Shown: positions 1-11,820 of the stretch, one piece after another | Position numbering within the stretch: position 1 is the first letter of the stretch | How the letters are laid out: each line of letters starts with the position of its first letter | DNA from: Klebsormidium nitens | Lineage: Eukaryota > Streptophyta > Klebsormidiophyceae > Klebsormidiales > Klebsormidiaceae | Assembly (NCBI GenBank): GCA_000708835.1 | Contig: DF237855.1 | Location: 1 to 24,313, forward strand | Direction: 5' to 3' | Length of the DNA: 24,313 nt | The notes under the pieces: model-generated | Databases searched by the model: none | Told to the model about the DNA's origin: nothing | What the model saw: the letters and a program-made list of their open reading frames with translations, nothing else | Translations under genes and position numbers: made by a program

Positions 1-1043
1 GTATTGGGTGACGTTTCGTGATGTATGCTGAAACGCTCACCAGTCGGCTCCCGACCAGCCGATGTCCGCTTCCCAGCGTCCGCTCTCCCCAGGACTTGGC
101 TCGCATGATCCACCAGCATCCCCTCCAGCGGGTGCAATCACGTTATTGCTTAACCGCACATCAGAAGCCCAACTCGCCTGCCACGATGCAGACGGTCGAC
201 CACATACTGCTTGTCTTCTAATAATCAGCCGTATTCACCCGGCGCCAATTGCGTCGTTCGCAGCAAGCCAGCTGCAGCTCGCTCTAGCACAAATGCCTCA
301 CGAGCGGCCGTATTCACCCGGCGTCACGTTGGCCCGCTTCAAAGTTACGACCCAAGAGCGGCCGTATTCACCCGGCGCCACGTTGGCCCCGCTTCGAAAC
401 TTTCTCGAACTTTGGCCGTATTCAACCGGCGGCCGCTTCACCTCCGCCAAAAGCAGCCTGCGGCGCGCACTCGCGTCTTCTCCTTGACCCAGGCCAGCTG
501 TCTTTGTAAGTCGGCTATTCCGGTCCCTTGCACCGCGCTGGTACCGTACCGCTCGGACGAACGGAACCTCCACTCCGAGCGGTGCCTAAAGTACCAGTGC
601 CTGCAATTATAGTCGACTTTGGACAGCTGGTCGGGGGCCGCGCCAAAAATTCAGAATCGAGTGCTCGTTGCAGGCAGAACCTGCTTGATGGATTCGATTC
701 GACAAGAATCCGAGAAGCTGTCCTTTGTTTTCCGGTAGCGTACACCATCAGAGGAAGACCAAATCCGACCCTCATCCGGCCCGTCAGAGCTTCCTTTGGG
801 TTGTGCAATCTGCGCAGCTCTCATCAATCAATGCTAGCTAGATGGCCAAGTTGTCATGGAAGAAGAACGCCACCCTCTTTGCTTTGAAGGAGGACTAGAG
901 CTTACAAGGCGAGCGTCATTTAACTCTGACAGCTCGCAGTGCATGAGCGGAGCATTGCCTCAAGTGCTCTCATCTGACTTCCACTCCTGAAGTCAGACGT
1001 TGAGTTGCAGGCGCTGCAGATTGCAAGCATTGCAAACGTTGCC
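1..1043. other. Non-coding region upstream of the kinase gene
   Basis: No convincing gene on either strand. The open frames here are short, overlap each other and are partly made of the tandem repeat at 228-438. The right part should hold the kinase promoter and 5' untranslated region. I see no clear TATA box near the start codon. Just before that codon is a run of near-repeated TTGCA-type words (about 1008-1042). Confidence 0.6.
228..438. repeat. Imperfect ~54-bp tandem repeat, about four units
   Basis: The core GCCGTATTCACCCGGCG starts at 228, 307 and 361, and a variant (one C changed to A) starts at 415, giving spacings of 79, 54 and 54. Units two and three also share a CACGTTGGCCC..GCTTC extension, and unit four keeps a GGCCGCTTC remnant of it. 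The units differ mainly between cores, so this is a short decayed minisatellite. The window edge may cut off more copies. Confidence 0.85.
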
Positions 1044-4000
1044 ATGGCGTCTACTACGAAGGACGAGACAGACAGCTTGGATCTCAATGGGGAGGAAGAG
1101 GATCAATTTGAACCGCTAGTATCTTCAACAATGGTGAGTGCGCCGCTGCAGCATATGACGCCCAATCCGTCAGACTAATCTTGCTTCAATGTGTTTGCGC
1201 CGTTGCAACATGAAGCTCAAATTCTCTTTGGTTCTTTGACTTTGATTTGAGGGTCAGCAAGATCTCCCGGTTTTGCAAAGGTGTGTGCGGATGCTTCACA
1301 TGTGTTGCAATGTAATCAAGCTTCCGTAGACACTCACGGCACTGGGGGTAAATAGATTTTGGAACATCTGAAAGCCAACAAGATAGAAGGACCCGGTGAG
1401 GAACTGAATTGCATATTGAAATACCTCACAAGGGTTTCTGTTGTCTGTTAAAGCGGCGCCCTCCCACCACCTTTCAATGAAAGCACAACACACCTCTTAC
1501 AGGTCAATGCTGCAATGTCCAATACAGTTTCCTTTGAATGCATATCATTCTTCGAGTAATCTTTCAACTCCTAGCGCTTGCCCCCACAACACAGATTGAG
1601 AGAGCATGCTTTCAATGTCCCCAACCGCTTCCAATGCGCTGTAGCTTTAGACGCTTTCAATCCTTGTAACACCCTCACACAACTCAGACTCAAAGAGCAG
1701 TTCACAAACAAAAGGCAAGACTACTCAAGAAGAGGGGATACAAACGAGGACATACAGCTAGTGTAGGGCTCTCCCTTCAAAGTGTCTAATGAAGGAGCCA
1801 TCCTCTCAATATTCTTTTAAGTATTTCAAAGTGAAAAGTTGACCGGCTCCTGCTCTGCCTACCCACCAACGTGCATCCCTTCAGCCAACTGCAATTCCAA
1901 TTGTGTTTGCAACATTTTCCTCTTGTGCTTTCCAGCCAGGAACTCAGCTCACGGCCAAGCTGATGCGGAGCTTGACCACGCGAATGCAACAGCTGGGAGA
2001 CTCAGGCCAGGAGCGCCTCAGTCTGCTGCCCATTGTTGGCGAGCGGTCCGGTTGGCTGATTGAGCCTTCGGATGTTGAGTTGGGGGAGGTTCTGGGGAAG
2101 GGCTCAACTGCAACGGTGTATAAGAGCCGGTGGCACGGGCTCGATGTGGCTGTCAAAGTGCTGGATCCGTCCTGCTTTGATGACTTGGTAAGTAGGCTTT
2201 TCTGTTGGTGCAATCGGCTTACAGCTTGTTTGGAGGACTGCTTTGTTGGCTGCATACACAAGCCTGCTTGAGATGCGCAGCTCCTAATGCATTCTGACTT
2301 TCAAGAGTTATGGACGGTCAGCTACCCTTTTTGAAGAGCGATAAGTCTCGGTAAACAAGCAATGATGTTCTCTTAGAAGCAAGGTTTTCTGAAGGAGGCA
2401 ATGCCTTCAAATGAGGGCGACACTAAAGTGAGAGCCTCCCTAGAGAAAATGCCTCCTGCTTATGCCTCTGAATGGCCGCAAAGGGTTCCGAAAAGGAACG
2501 CTTCTCGTATTCTTTCTCTGCAGGGCAGCCTGACGTCCTTCTGCCGCGAGCTCGAGCTCTTCTCCACGCAGCGCCACCCGCACATCCTGCCATTCCTCGC
2601 TGGAACCCTCGACATTCCCCACAAGTGCTATGTTGTCACCAGCCTAATGGACAGCACGATGACCATGTGGCTCCACGGGTGCTCGGAACGAAAGTCGACG
2701 CGGCAGATCCCGCTGCCACCGATGAAGGACCGGCTCCGAGTTGGGCTGGAGGTAAGTTTGGGAGGGAGGGTAGAGGGTCCAGAAACCGGGACTTTTGAAT
2801 CCCGTTTGGAGTCTGGTTTGGATCGTATTTGGTATAGTGAATCGGCGGTTGTTGATCTGATGGGCTTATAAATTGCACAATTCTTGAGGAGCTCTAGCAG
2901 CAGTGTGTTTGGGCCCTGGACAAGGAGTCCGCTTGCGGTTTCAAGGTTGCTATCCCTCGTACTTAACAAGCTCAGGTTCCAGTATCCGTGACACCGCAAT
3001 CTGTATCAGAAATGCTCAAAAGTTGATCTCGGCAATCGCTGTCCAGTTTGCGTGAAGCGATTAAACCACTAAGAAGCTCGCTCCTACACCTCACTTTCGT
3101 GGCTCGGCTGGCTGGGTCAACAGGCATAACGACAGAAGTTTCAACATCCATATCCTTTCGCCAATCGCTTCGTTGATTTCACTGTCCCAGGTCGCGCTGG
3201 CGCTTCAACACTTGCACGAGCAAAAGCCCATGATCATTCATAGGTGAGTCGTATAAGCGACCCCACTCCTAAACTTGTCCGTCAGGTTTTGCGGCAAGCA
3301 TGACTTGGTCGGAACGCGGGTACATGAGCTGCACTTTTCCGGTCTCGTTCGACGGGAATTTCAAGAAGCTTCATGGAGGGTTTGCGTTGACTGTAAAAGA
3401 ATGCGCGCTCGCGATAACACACAGCTCGCTCCAACATGTTCGCCACACGTTCGGTCTTTTTAGTATCTCCCACTACCTGAGGTCTTGACGCAATCACAGA
3501 AACTGATCCTGGCGCGTTCGTCGAGTCTAGAGGTCATCCAGACCCTCCCCGTTCCAGCACCTTGACACTTTCAAAACAGAAACTCCTGACTAAGGATTAG
3601 TGTAAAACTTTAAAGAGGGTGTCTGCGGATGCATCCGCATGACGTCATATGGCGACTGCACAGGTTGGCCCTCGGCCGTTTTGTCGCCAAAAAGTCAAAG
3701 TGGCGGTACCATTCCCCGTGCCTGATTTTCTGCTTAGGCGCGACCGGTGCTGACGTTTTGGGCCGCCCCGGGACGACGCCCACTTTAGAGAAAGCCAGCC
3801 AAGTAAAGTTGGTCCGACTTTCTCGAAACGATAGAAACCTGACTTGATCCAGATAGAAACGGCTGCCGCGTTTTCCGCAGGGACCTGAAGCCGTCGAACG
3901 TCTTCATTGGCGGGAATGGCCACGCCTTCCTGTCCGACTTTGGGTTCGCGCGGCTGCTACGACCGGGTGACATCAGCATGACGAGGGCCACAGGTGCTGT

Positions 4001-5959
4001 GCCGGCCTTCCGTTTCCGTCTCTTCCTTTTCTTCTTAGGTCCGAATTTTGAAATGAGGGGAGAAACGATGTCAGCGTGACGAGAGGCAGCCTGTGCTTTG
4101 CTTCCTCCATCTGCTCCGAGTAACCGATTTTTTACTCCTAATACTAAAGTCAAGTGTCTGCTCTGTGTCTCCTTTCTCGGATCTGTCCACTGATTTGTCC
4201 CAACCTTCCTCCGAGCACACACCTCTTAACAGAACGGTACCGCAGTTGTTGTCCCGGCCTGCTTTATGGGCAGTCAGCCCCCGGAACTTAATGCCCCACG
4301 AGCTTTCTAGCTTTCTGGGTTCATACGCACCGAGCAGCTGTCTCCGGTTGCGACCTTCGATTGACTTCCAATAACTCGGTTGAATGTATGGGGGCCTGCT
4401 GGTCTCCAATCCCTGCTGCCCGCATTCCCTCCCTTTCCTTTTTGAGTCGTTTGTTTGATGTTACGGGAACCCTTTCTTCTGCCAGGTACGTTCATGTACA
4501 TGGCACCCGAGGTGATCCGGAGCGACAAGTACGATCAGCGCTGCGATGTGTACAGGTGAGCGCCACCGCATCGCGTCTTCAAGGCTCTCGAGCTTCGACT
4601 GCAGCACCTGACCTTTTGGTGCTCACAAAGTAAATCAAAGGTAGAGGCCTTTCTTTGAGCTGTCCTTACGGGCGCTGTCTGTCAACACCGCTCAATGGCG
4701 ACTGCTTGGGCAGATACTATCTCCCGGCCGCAATCGATTAACGGCGTGGACCCACGCTTGGCTAGGGCTTGGGTCGAGCGTCGTTTAACCTGTGAGGGTT
4801 GATCGACCTTACTCGGGTAAGCTCCTTTAAGTCCGATCTGAGATCGTTCATCTGTGTTTGCAGCTTCGGCGTCCTGCTGAACGAGGTGCTGTGCGGTTAC
4901 CCCCCCTTCATCGAGGTCCGCCAAGCGCCGTTCCAGGTAAGCGGCGGCCAAACCCGTCTATTGATTCATGTGTCGTAAAATCCACGGTACTGAGAATACC
5001 CGGAGTTAAACTGTGCCTAATGGAGAAGCTGGGCCGTCCGATAGCGGAAAGTGGTTGATCAAGAAACGCCCAGTCTCGCTTCCAACTTTGGCCAGGAAGC
5101 CAGGTTGTCGAAATGCGCGGCAAACCATTGAATCTACGCGTCTGCTGACCTTTCCACCGCCTCTTGGAGCCTAGGCAAAGTTCAGGCGTTTGGTTTCTGG
5201 ACCTATATTCAGTCCCGTCATCGAGCCTTCGAAGACTTCTTCCCTCCCTTCTCTTCGACGGTAGATTTCGGTTCTGCTCGTTTCTTCGTTCTGCTCTGTT
5301 CGTCGCCGAGTTGCTTCGCTCCGCCATACCGTTCCGCGATTCGCGGGCAAGTGGCCGCAGTCTGTTCGAACCACGAAAACAGTGCGTTTCTGCACCTTGA
5401 CTTCCTTTGGACCTTCCCGATTGCATCAATTGAACATCCATGCAAGCTTCAACATTGATCACGATCCTCTCACGTTACAGAGGGCCTTGCTTCATCTACA
5501 AAGGCCCAAGTTGATTGTGAACCCTTCAAACCCTTTGTTCCTGAAAGTCTCTTATGGTAAAAGCTTTACTCCGCCAGACATCCCTGTGAAACATTCAGAA
5601 TCATGACTCACCTTCTTCAATTGTTCATATTTCTTTAAAACCTTCGACACTTGAGAATCAGACTCCTAACCCCTTCCTTTCGTTTCCAGATTGCCGAAGC
5701 CGTCGTCAAGGCGGGGATCCGCCCCTTCCTGGTTAAGACCGACGCGGACCCCCGGGTCATAGACCTGATCAAGATGTGCTGGACCCAGGATCCAGATGGA
5801 CGGCCCCCAATGAGCCACGTCACCACCACCCTGCGCGAGATCCTTGCTGACGTGCACAAGGGAAAGAAGAGCCGCAGCGGAAAAGTCAGCGACGGGGCCG
5901 GCAACGAAAGCCGGTCCTCCGTGATGTCACGGCTTTTCAAGACCAAGTCAGGGACGTGA
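1044..5959 (+). CDS. TKL/Raf-like protein kinase, eight exons, 382 aa
   Basis: A predicted Ser/Thr (possibly dual-specificity) protein kinase that transfers phosphate from ATP, probably in the cytosol. Exons: 1044-1133, 1936-2187, 2524-2751, 3191-3243, 3881-3993, 4486-4555, 4864-4936 and 5690-5959; all junctions are GT-AG and phases match. Visible kinase motifs: glycine loop GKGSTATV (84-91), VAVK lysine (104), helix C glutamate in CREL (about 123), HRDLKPSN (207-214), DFG (227-229), GTFMYMAPE (246-254) and a CW..DP..RP motif in the last exon, typical of the TKL group. The third loop glycine is replaced, which is tolerated in many kinases. No signal peptide, membrane segment or regulatory domain is seen; the first ~75 residues and the basic, Ser-rich tail are unassigned. 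The start has a good context (GCCATGGCG), but exon 1 lies across an 802-base intron and is the least certain part. A later start at 1962 is possible. Confidence 0.88.
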
Positions 5960-7807
5960 AACAACTATTGAGCCGTGCATCTTTACCCGCCATACTAGTT
6001 GGGCTTCAATGCGGATCCCGTCTAACGTCTATTGTAAAGGGGACTTGAACGGGAGCAAGGGAGAGTGGGGTTGCCTGTTCGAGGGCCGATTGATATGCTA
6101 ACTGATTGAGCTACAGTAATCGTAGCGTGAGCGCCGCATACGGGGCTGTATGAAGCGCTGAGGAAAATAAGACTGCAGCCTCTGAGAAAGTCGAGAAGAA
6201 TGCAAAAAGGGCAAAAATGATACACGATGGGCTGCTCGACTTGGTTTCAGCAAAATGTGCAAGAGGAGGAGCGAGCAGCCTTCAGCGTCAAGTCTTGCTT
6301 ATTGAGTTTTGAGCTCTAGGGAAATGGATCCCAGATTTGGCGCCCGCCCTAGCTAGACTCAAAGCCGTATGCAAGTGAGCGAGCATAGCGACGTTTTAGT
6401 ATTGTACAGTGTTTGCTTACAGCACCAAGCGATCGGACACTTCATAGCCTAGCAGAGCTATGGCAGGACCAATAGAAAGATGCGGTACGTGTGTGTACAG
6501 ACCAAAGATCCATCGGAGGCCGAAAGTGATTTGGCCCGAACCAGTAACGCTCCTGATTGCGAAAGTATAGCTATTGAAAACGCTCACACAAATCTCTTTT
6601 GGTATGTGAAGTTTGAACGTTGGATTGTGACCATGCGGAATTTCTGCATTTAGTCGCAAAGTCTGTACTGATGTTACGAGGTCCTCATAGCTTTATTGAG
6701 TACTGGTACGATGGTGGCGGCAGTCTTTTCGAACAAATGATGCTCAGACGAAGCTAGCTCGTACATGGCCGGGTGGTTGCACCGGGCGCGCGAGCGGCCG
6801 GCCAACTTGAATAGCAGATACTACGAGCTTCGTCCACCCGATCCAAGCCGAGTGCAGCGGCTTTTTCATGACAAACATGTACGTGTGCAATTGGCCTCAT
6901 GCTAGCTGGAGCGTTTATACATGGATGCGACAGTCGCGCGAGCGCGAGTTTCAGCATGCGTCCTATAGATAAAAGCTCATGTACCAGTAGAAGTTGATTG
7001 TACAAGAGCTTGGTGAAGATCTTATAGCAAAGCATGTGCTATAAGATATATGCGTATGTGTCCATGAGTGTGTCGCGCGACCGTCAGTAGCTTAGTGCGG
7101 GCGATATCCACGTGTGAATCTAAGCATGCTAGCTTATATAGATGTCCCATGGATAATTCATGTTGCATGCATATGGCAGGTTGTCTTCCGACCTTACGCG
7201 CGCGTATACAATTTCGGAGTGCCAGAAGCCCTGCTGAGCGGGCCATGTACTCTTGCATAGACCGATTGTACTCGGCTGGTTGCGCGCCAGTTATGCTCAT
7301 CGCCTGTTAAGGGTCACATGAAGCTGCAAATACAGTCATCAAGCCAGCTTGCATATGTACCCATGGGTTCATGATAGGCGCGCGCATGTCATTACAAATC
7401 CAAGGGACACGCAGCGTATTAAGGTTGGATCACACCCATGGCTTGATTTAGCAACACAGACAAGGTGACAGTGATCTGACGTCCTCAACGACGAATGCAC
7501 TTTTCCCCAATGCTTCGAAGGGCTTACATACACTAAGCTTGGTCTCCCATCCAGGCGCATATTGTGCATGATCGAATTGCAACCATAAAATCTTTCCCGA
7601 CCTCCCAAGGCCTTTGCCTGTCTAACTCTAGAGACGTCCAAAATCAAAGCCAGGCGATGCTCCTGGACCTTCTGCAAAGGTACTCCTAGAAAGTTTTCAA
7701 TCGAAGCGCTTTTGCTGCAAGGGTTCCGAGCCGTCCAACCTCACGGGCTGCAACCGAAGCAGGGTTGTATCAGCAGGATATCTCCTTCGAATAAACCGCC
7801 AGCAGCA
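5960..7807. other. Intergenic region with no recognised gene
   Basis: After the kinase stop I see only short open frames without splice-consistent partners or recognisable motifs. The stretch 6750-7300 is rich in GCGC words and in ATGCAT/GCATGC-type palindromic words. No RNA gene, transposon end or long repeat was recognised. Confidence 0.5.
6033..6037 (+). promoter_or_regulatory. Possible TGTAA poly(A) signal of the kinase gene
   Basis: TGTAA lies 74 bases after the kinase stop codon. TGTAA is the usual polyadenylation signal of chlorophyte green algae; its use in this organism is an assumption. The same word lies 23 bases after the amidase stop. A five-base word is expected often by chance, so this is weak. 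Confidence 0.25.
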
Positions 7808-8169
7808 ATGGTATCCTACATGCATCCGGCAGTCGATGACGAGAATCCGTCCATCAATGACAAGCAAGGTATGTCCAAAAGAGATCCAGACTTATAACTC
7901 CCAGGGTTTGACAAGGCAGCCCGTCAAGCTACAGACAATCAGCAAACGTCCAACACACATCCGACACGACTTTGCCAAAAATAACTTGGTGGTACCTTAC
8001 CTCCTGGACAGACTCCTCGATGGCGAGCGGGACGCAGCCCGAACTGGGCTCCGGGAGCGGCTGCATATCGGACGAGCACGAATCAATCATGGCCTCTAGC
8101 TTTGAAGATATCATTCAGAGAATGAAAACTTGCTGCTGCCAGAAAGAGTTAGGGAACCGAGACTGCTGA
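7808..8169 (+). CDS. Candidate small two-exon gene, 72 aa, unknown function
   Basis: Low-confidence model. Exon A (7808-7868) ends at a good donor, CAAG|GTATGT. Exon B (8012-8169) starts after CTCCTGGACAG and the phases match (G plus AC). The product is Ser/Asp/Glu-rich (SGSGCISDEHESIMASSFED) with a Cys run, KTCCCQK, near its end, stopping at TGA 8167-8169. Exon B has GC-rich third positions like the exons of the kinase. The frame is open upstream to an ATG at 7712, which would give about 104 residues. I recognise no family. The same DNA also looks exon-like on the minus strand (8099 down to 8001, with a GTAAGG donor), so even the strand is not settled. Confidence 0.28.
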
Positions 8170-8494
8170 GACTTGAATAGCGGAGATGCCAAATGGTACC
8201 ACACACCGTCAATGTGCGTTCTGACCACATGAAGAGCAGCTGCTAGCACTTCATTTTCCAAAACACGTAGTTGAAAGGTACCTCCTCTTGCAACTCTCTC
8301 GCCTCGATCGGTCTGACGTGTTGACACGCCTGAATCAGCGGAGACGCTATGACAAGCATCCGTTGCTACGAGACACATGAAGGCTTAAGACCTTGTACAA
8401 AGACCCACTTCTGCATTCGTTGTTTGGGCGTATAGTAGAGAGAAGGGAACAGTCAGCCAAACAAACGCAAGATCAATGAAGGTGGGAATTTGCG

Positions 8495-11437
8495 AACTCA
8501 CTCCCGGGGGGAGTCGCTGCGCGGGCGCACTGGCGGGCTTGCCGAGCGCGCCTTCTCGTCGTCCTCAAGCTCGCGCCGACGGTCCTCGACGCTGTCCGAG
8601 CGTCGGCGCCGGTCATCGTCGTCGTCGTCCCGGCGACGAGGCGGGCTGCGGGAGCGCGAGCGCGAGTGGGACCGCTCACGGCTGCCGCTCTCGACCTCCT
8701 GAAAGATGGACTGGAGCTGGTGAGTTGCCAACGACATGCTTCCCAACAATGCAGCTTCTCCGGTTTGTGGTGATGGTTTGAGAAGGTCAGGAGTATAAAT
8801 TCTCACACAGCATGGCTATACCATATCACATGGTGTGCATGAAGCTGGTGGGTGTTTTATAAGTGCTGATTCGGCAGCACATATCTCGGCAGGACCGACT
8901 GATGCAAACCTCTAGGTCCTCCAAGCGTCGAATCAATGGTCGATTTTGGCGGAGGGCACATGTGTCGAGGACCCGGCAAGAGTAGCCTCTACTCGTTTGC
9001 AAGTTACTTAACTTGCAATTACAGATTGGAATGTCCATGAAGCCAAACACATCGGAATGCCTCCAAAAAGGTCAGTGCTGCGCAAAGGTCCAGTCTCAGC
9101 ATGCTCTGTACTTTGCAGACAGCGAACGAATAAACGGAAGTGTACGTGCACTCACAGGTCGCAGGTAGACTGTGTTCCCCTGCAGGCGCACCCCGTCCAG
9201 CTTGCGGACGGCGTTCCTCACGTCCTCTCGGCTCTGGTACTCAATCACTCTGCGCAGAGGAAGTCAGGCGGGTCAGAGTGATGCAAGCAAACTGAGCAGC
9301 TATTTAGTTGTGAGGATGTTGATGGGGAGGTACGACCATATCAGGGTCATACTTTGATGATTAAGTGGACTGGTGTGACTCCGACGAGCAGGACAGAAGT
9401 CACTTGGAGGGGCGGAAAGATGACAAATGACAACAGGAGGACTCTTCTGGTGGGTAGTCTGATTGCACAAGGGAAAATATGCAAACCGAAGCCCTAAGGT
9501 TGCTTCCAACATGTTGGCCTGACGTGATGACAGGTTGCATCTACCAACAAGGGATGCCGAATGTTATTCAAACAGCGACGCATCAGAAGGAGGAGCCTCA
9601 GGGAAATGGTAAGGTTTGCAAATGATGAGGCTTGCAGGACATACATGAACCAGGTCGGAGCTTCCAAGCTTTGCATGCCCCGCTCCTTACCTCCAGCCCC
9701 AAGGGGGCAGCTAGCCTCCTAATCCATGTTTGCAAACCCTCAGGACATCCACAAGAGTGACCCTCGTCCCTCCCATGTGAAGGGCCCCCACTCGAGTCCA
9801 CAGAATCCACACCAACCATGCACGGCCCGCAAAGCTCCCCAAGACGAATGCAGCGCCCTCTGTAGCGGCTCCCTGGGGCGTCCACTTCTCGGTAGCCTCT
9901 GACCAACTTCCGGAAGACCAGACAGGATCCGCGGGGCCACAAGCAGGGTCCGCTGACGACCTTCCATACGCGAGCGACGGGGATCCCGTCCGATTGTCCA
10001 GAATGCCTCACCCCTGAATCTTGCCGCGGTCACGGAAGACGTCCGCATAGGCGACGGCGCCGGCCTCGCGTCCGAAGTCCTTCAGGTCTTGCCAGGAGGT
10101 GCGCTCGGACAAGCCCTCTGGAAATGCACACAAAGCGAGAGCACAAGAGGGGTTGGCAGACAAAGAGAAGATTCAAGCCTCGTTTTGGCTGCCTGACCAA
10201 TCCAGATGTGCGCGACAATGTTCCGCTTGTGCAGCAAAAGCTGTTCATCCTCATTAAACGAGGGCGCATCCAGAGATTCCAAGATTGAATGACCCTTCCA
10301 AGTGCACAGAACGAGCTAGCCAGCAATGGGAGCGAATGCCACATTATCTGCTCACCAATCACGACGCGCTTGTCTTGGCGATTGAATAAGCCTCCCGGCT
10401 GCTGCCCGGGGCGAGGCCCGACCGGCATTCTAGGCGGAGGCCTGCTGGCCTCCACCTGAAGACGACCACCTGAGCAGCACGTACAAATCCACTAAGTAAA
10501 GGCAGTTTTGGCACACATTAGCAAGTTGCAGGCTATATTTGAACACATTAGCAAGTTGCAAACCCCAGATATGACCACTTGCGAACAAACAAGGACTGAC
10601 AGGTTAGCGAGTCGCAAACCCCAAAATATGACAACTTGTGAACAAACAAGGACCGTGTATGCAGTTCTCACAGAAGAATGGAACAGAATTTTGACACTGT
10701 CGACTTCAATTATCGATTGCGCAGATGTCAGCAATCAAACCCCTCACCCATGAATGTGTACCCATCCAGCTTCCTGATCGCATCATCTGCGTCACGGTAA
10801 TCGTCGTACTCCACAAATGCAAACGCGGAGCCCTGAAGAAGCGGCAAAAGCAGAAGCATGAGAGGTGTGTTAGTAGGCAGAATAAAAACAGGGTCAATAT
10901 CCTTGGACATTGCAAAGATGTCTAGATGTCAACACTCAGCAACCTGAGTTTCCAATTGCTTCACATCGAATAACTGAGCCTCGCACGGTTGCAAAAGTGC
11001 TCGCAATTGGCTGCAAAGTGCTGACAAAAAAATCTCACTGACAAGTGGGACGTCGAACTCGTTGCTCATCACCAAGTGCTAAACCAAGATACTTACATCA
11101 GAGCGCGCCTTCAAATCAGCACGAACAATTCTTCCATAACGTGAGAAAAGGTCCTCGACATCCATCTGATTGACCCTGCAAATAAATGCAAAGCCAAGTT
11201 TAACATTCCAACTTCAAGCAGTTCTCTTGAGCAACATTCGACACCCAGTCAAGGGGGTAATTCACAGAGTGGCAGCTAAGAGGAGTGCACAACACGAGCA
11301 TACTCCACCAGCCTTTCATTCCCTGCTTCCTCGCGAGGCACCTTGGTGCAACTTTACCTTGGCGCGAGACCTCCGACAAAGATTCTCGTCCCTCGGCTCG
11401 GAGCGCCCCTGTCCCTGTAAGAATCTCTGTACGACAT
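8495..11437 (-). CDS. SR splicing factor, SRSF1/SR34 type, seven exons, ~253 aa
   Basis: A nuclear RNA-binding protein that selects splice sites and takes part in constitutive and alternative splicing. Exons in reading order: 11437-11358, 11175-11097, 10832-10748, 10469-10356, 10117-10012, 9249-9156 and 8698-8495. All introns are GT-AG and all phases match. RRM1 has RNP2 RIFVGGL (18-24) and RNP1 SAFAFVEY (55-62). A Gly/Pro/Arg linker follows, then RRM2 with RVVIEGL (116-122) and SWQDLKD (127-133), the diagnostic heptapeptide of the SRSF1/SR34 subfamily, ending in [15 protein letters not shown]. The C-terminal RS region starts [14 protein letters not shown] (196-209), followed by six Asp and further Arg/Ser/Asp/Glu. 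The start follows from [11 protein letters not shown] leading straight into RRM1. The 3' end is uncertain: the TGA at 8497-8495 overlaps a GTGAGT donor, so the last exon could be spliced onward, for example to 8329-8251. Confidence 0.9.
9250..10011 (-). other. Long 762-base intron inside SR RRM2
   Basis: This is the longest intron of the SR gene and it splits RRM2 between KIQG and VIEY. If it is retained, the first codon after the split glycine is TGA (10010-10008), so retention ends the protein at once. Plant and animal SR genes commonly autoregulate through premature-stop isoforms of long introns; that this one does so is inference. No clear cassette exon with matching phases was found inside it. 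Confidence 0.45.
10518..10653. repeat. Short tandem repeat in an SR gene intron
   Basis: Two diverged units of about 50 bases lie at 10548-10596 and 10604-10653. They share TTAGC.AGT.GCAAACCCCA, then ATATGAC.ACTTG and GAACAAACAAGGAC. A partial third unit (TTAGCAAGTTGCAGG) sits at 10518-10532. The array lies in the 278-base intron between RRM1 and the linker exon. It is local duplication with no known role. Confidence 0.8.
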
Positions 11438-11751
11438 TGTGACTGTCTACGAAGCAGTCAAAAAAGCGGTTCAGGAACTATTGAGCTCGTTCCTGGGGCT
11501 GAGAAAAGAGGACACCCCTGGGCGCTGAGGCCACCCTTTCAACAATGTAATTTTAATAAAGTTTTCTTGCCAGTTTCTGTCCTTTCCCAGCTATACATAC
11601 ATACATACATGCATCGAAAGGAATCGGTGCACATGTGGCTTCAGCCTTCAGCCTTTCATGGCTACTTTTAGCCGAAGCTGCGTGGCTTGGGTTATGTCTA
11701 ACCTAGGCACGTCGTTTCTGTACTTGCAACTCAGTTTTGGCACGCCAGAAC

Positions 11752-11759
11752 TAGGGTTT
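11752..11759 (-). promoter_or_regulatory. Telo-box-like element (AAACCCTA)
   Basis: TAGGGTTT on the plus strand is AAACCCTA on the minus strand. In land plants telo-boxes are enriched in promoters of translation and growth-related genes and are bound by Myb-type TRB proteins. It is 315 bases upstream of the SR start codon. Confidence 0.45.
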
Positions 11760-11811
11760 GCCGCTTAACTCTGACCTCAAACCCGGAGGGTCAAGTATGG
11801 AGAGATTGGAA

Positions 11812-11820
11812 TTAGGGTTT
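11812..11820 (-). promoter_or_regulatory. Telo-box element (AAACCCTAA)
   Basis: TTAGGGTTT on the plus strand is a complete telo-box on the minus strand. It is 60 bases from the first copy, in the same orientation, and about 210 bases upstream of the amidase start codon. Two copies in a 591-base promoter make a functional role more plausible than a single one would. Confidence 0.5.

Noticed and set aside
298-573. Minus-strand open frame with repeated GEYGRS
   Set aside because: It is the translation of the tandem repeat at 228-438 and has no other protein-like content.
8001-8099. Minus-strand exon with GTAAGG donor
   Set aside because: Phase does not continue the SR protein (it would give an immediate TAG), and no partner exons could be matched. 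Kept only as an alternative to the plus-strand candidate.
8600-8645. GTC/CGT trinucleotide run as a microsatellite
   Set aside because: It is explained by the Asp-rich and Arg-rich RS tail of the SR protein.
9598-10048. Long minus-strand open frames of about 100-137 codons
   Set aside because: They lie inside the SR intron or overlap exon 5 in the wrong frame. The SR exons on both sides fit conserved RRM2 sequence exactly.
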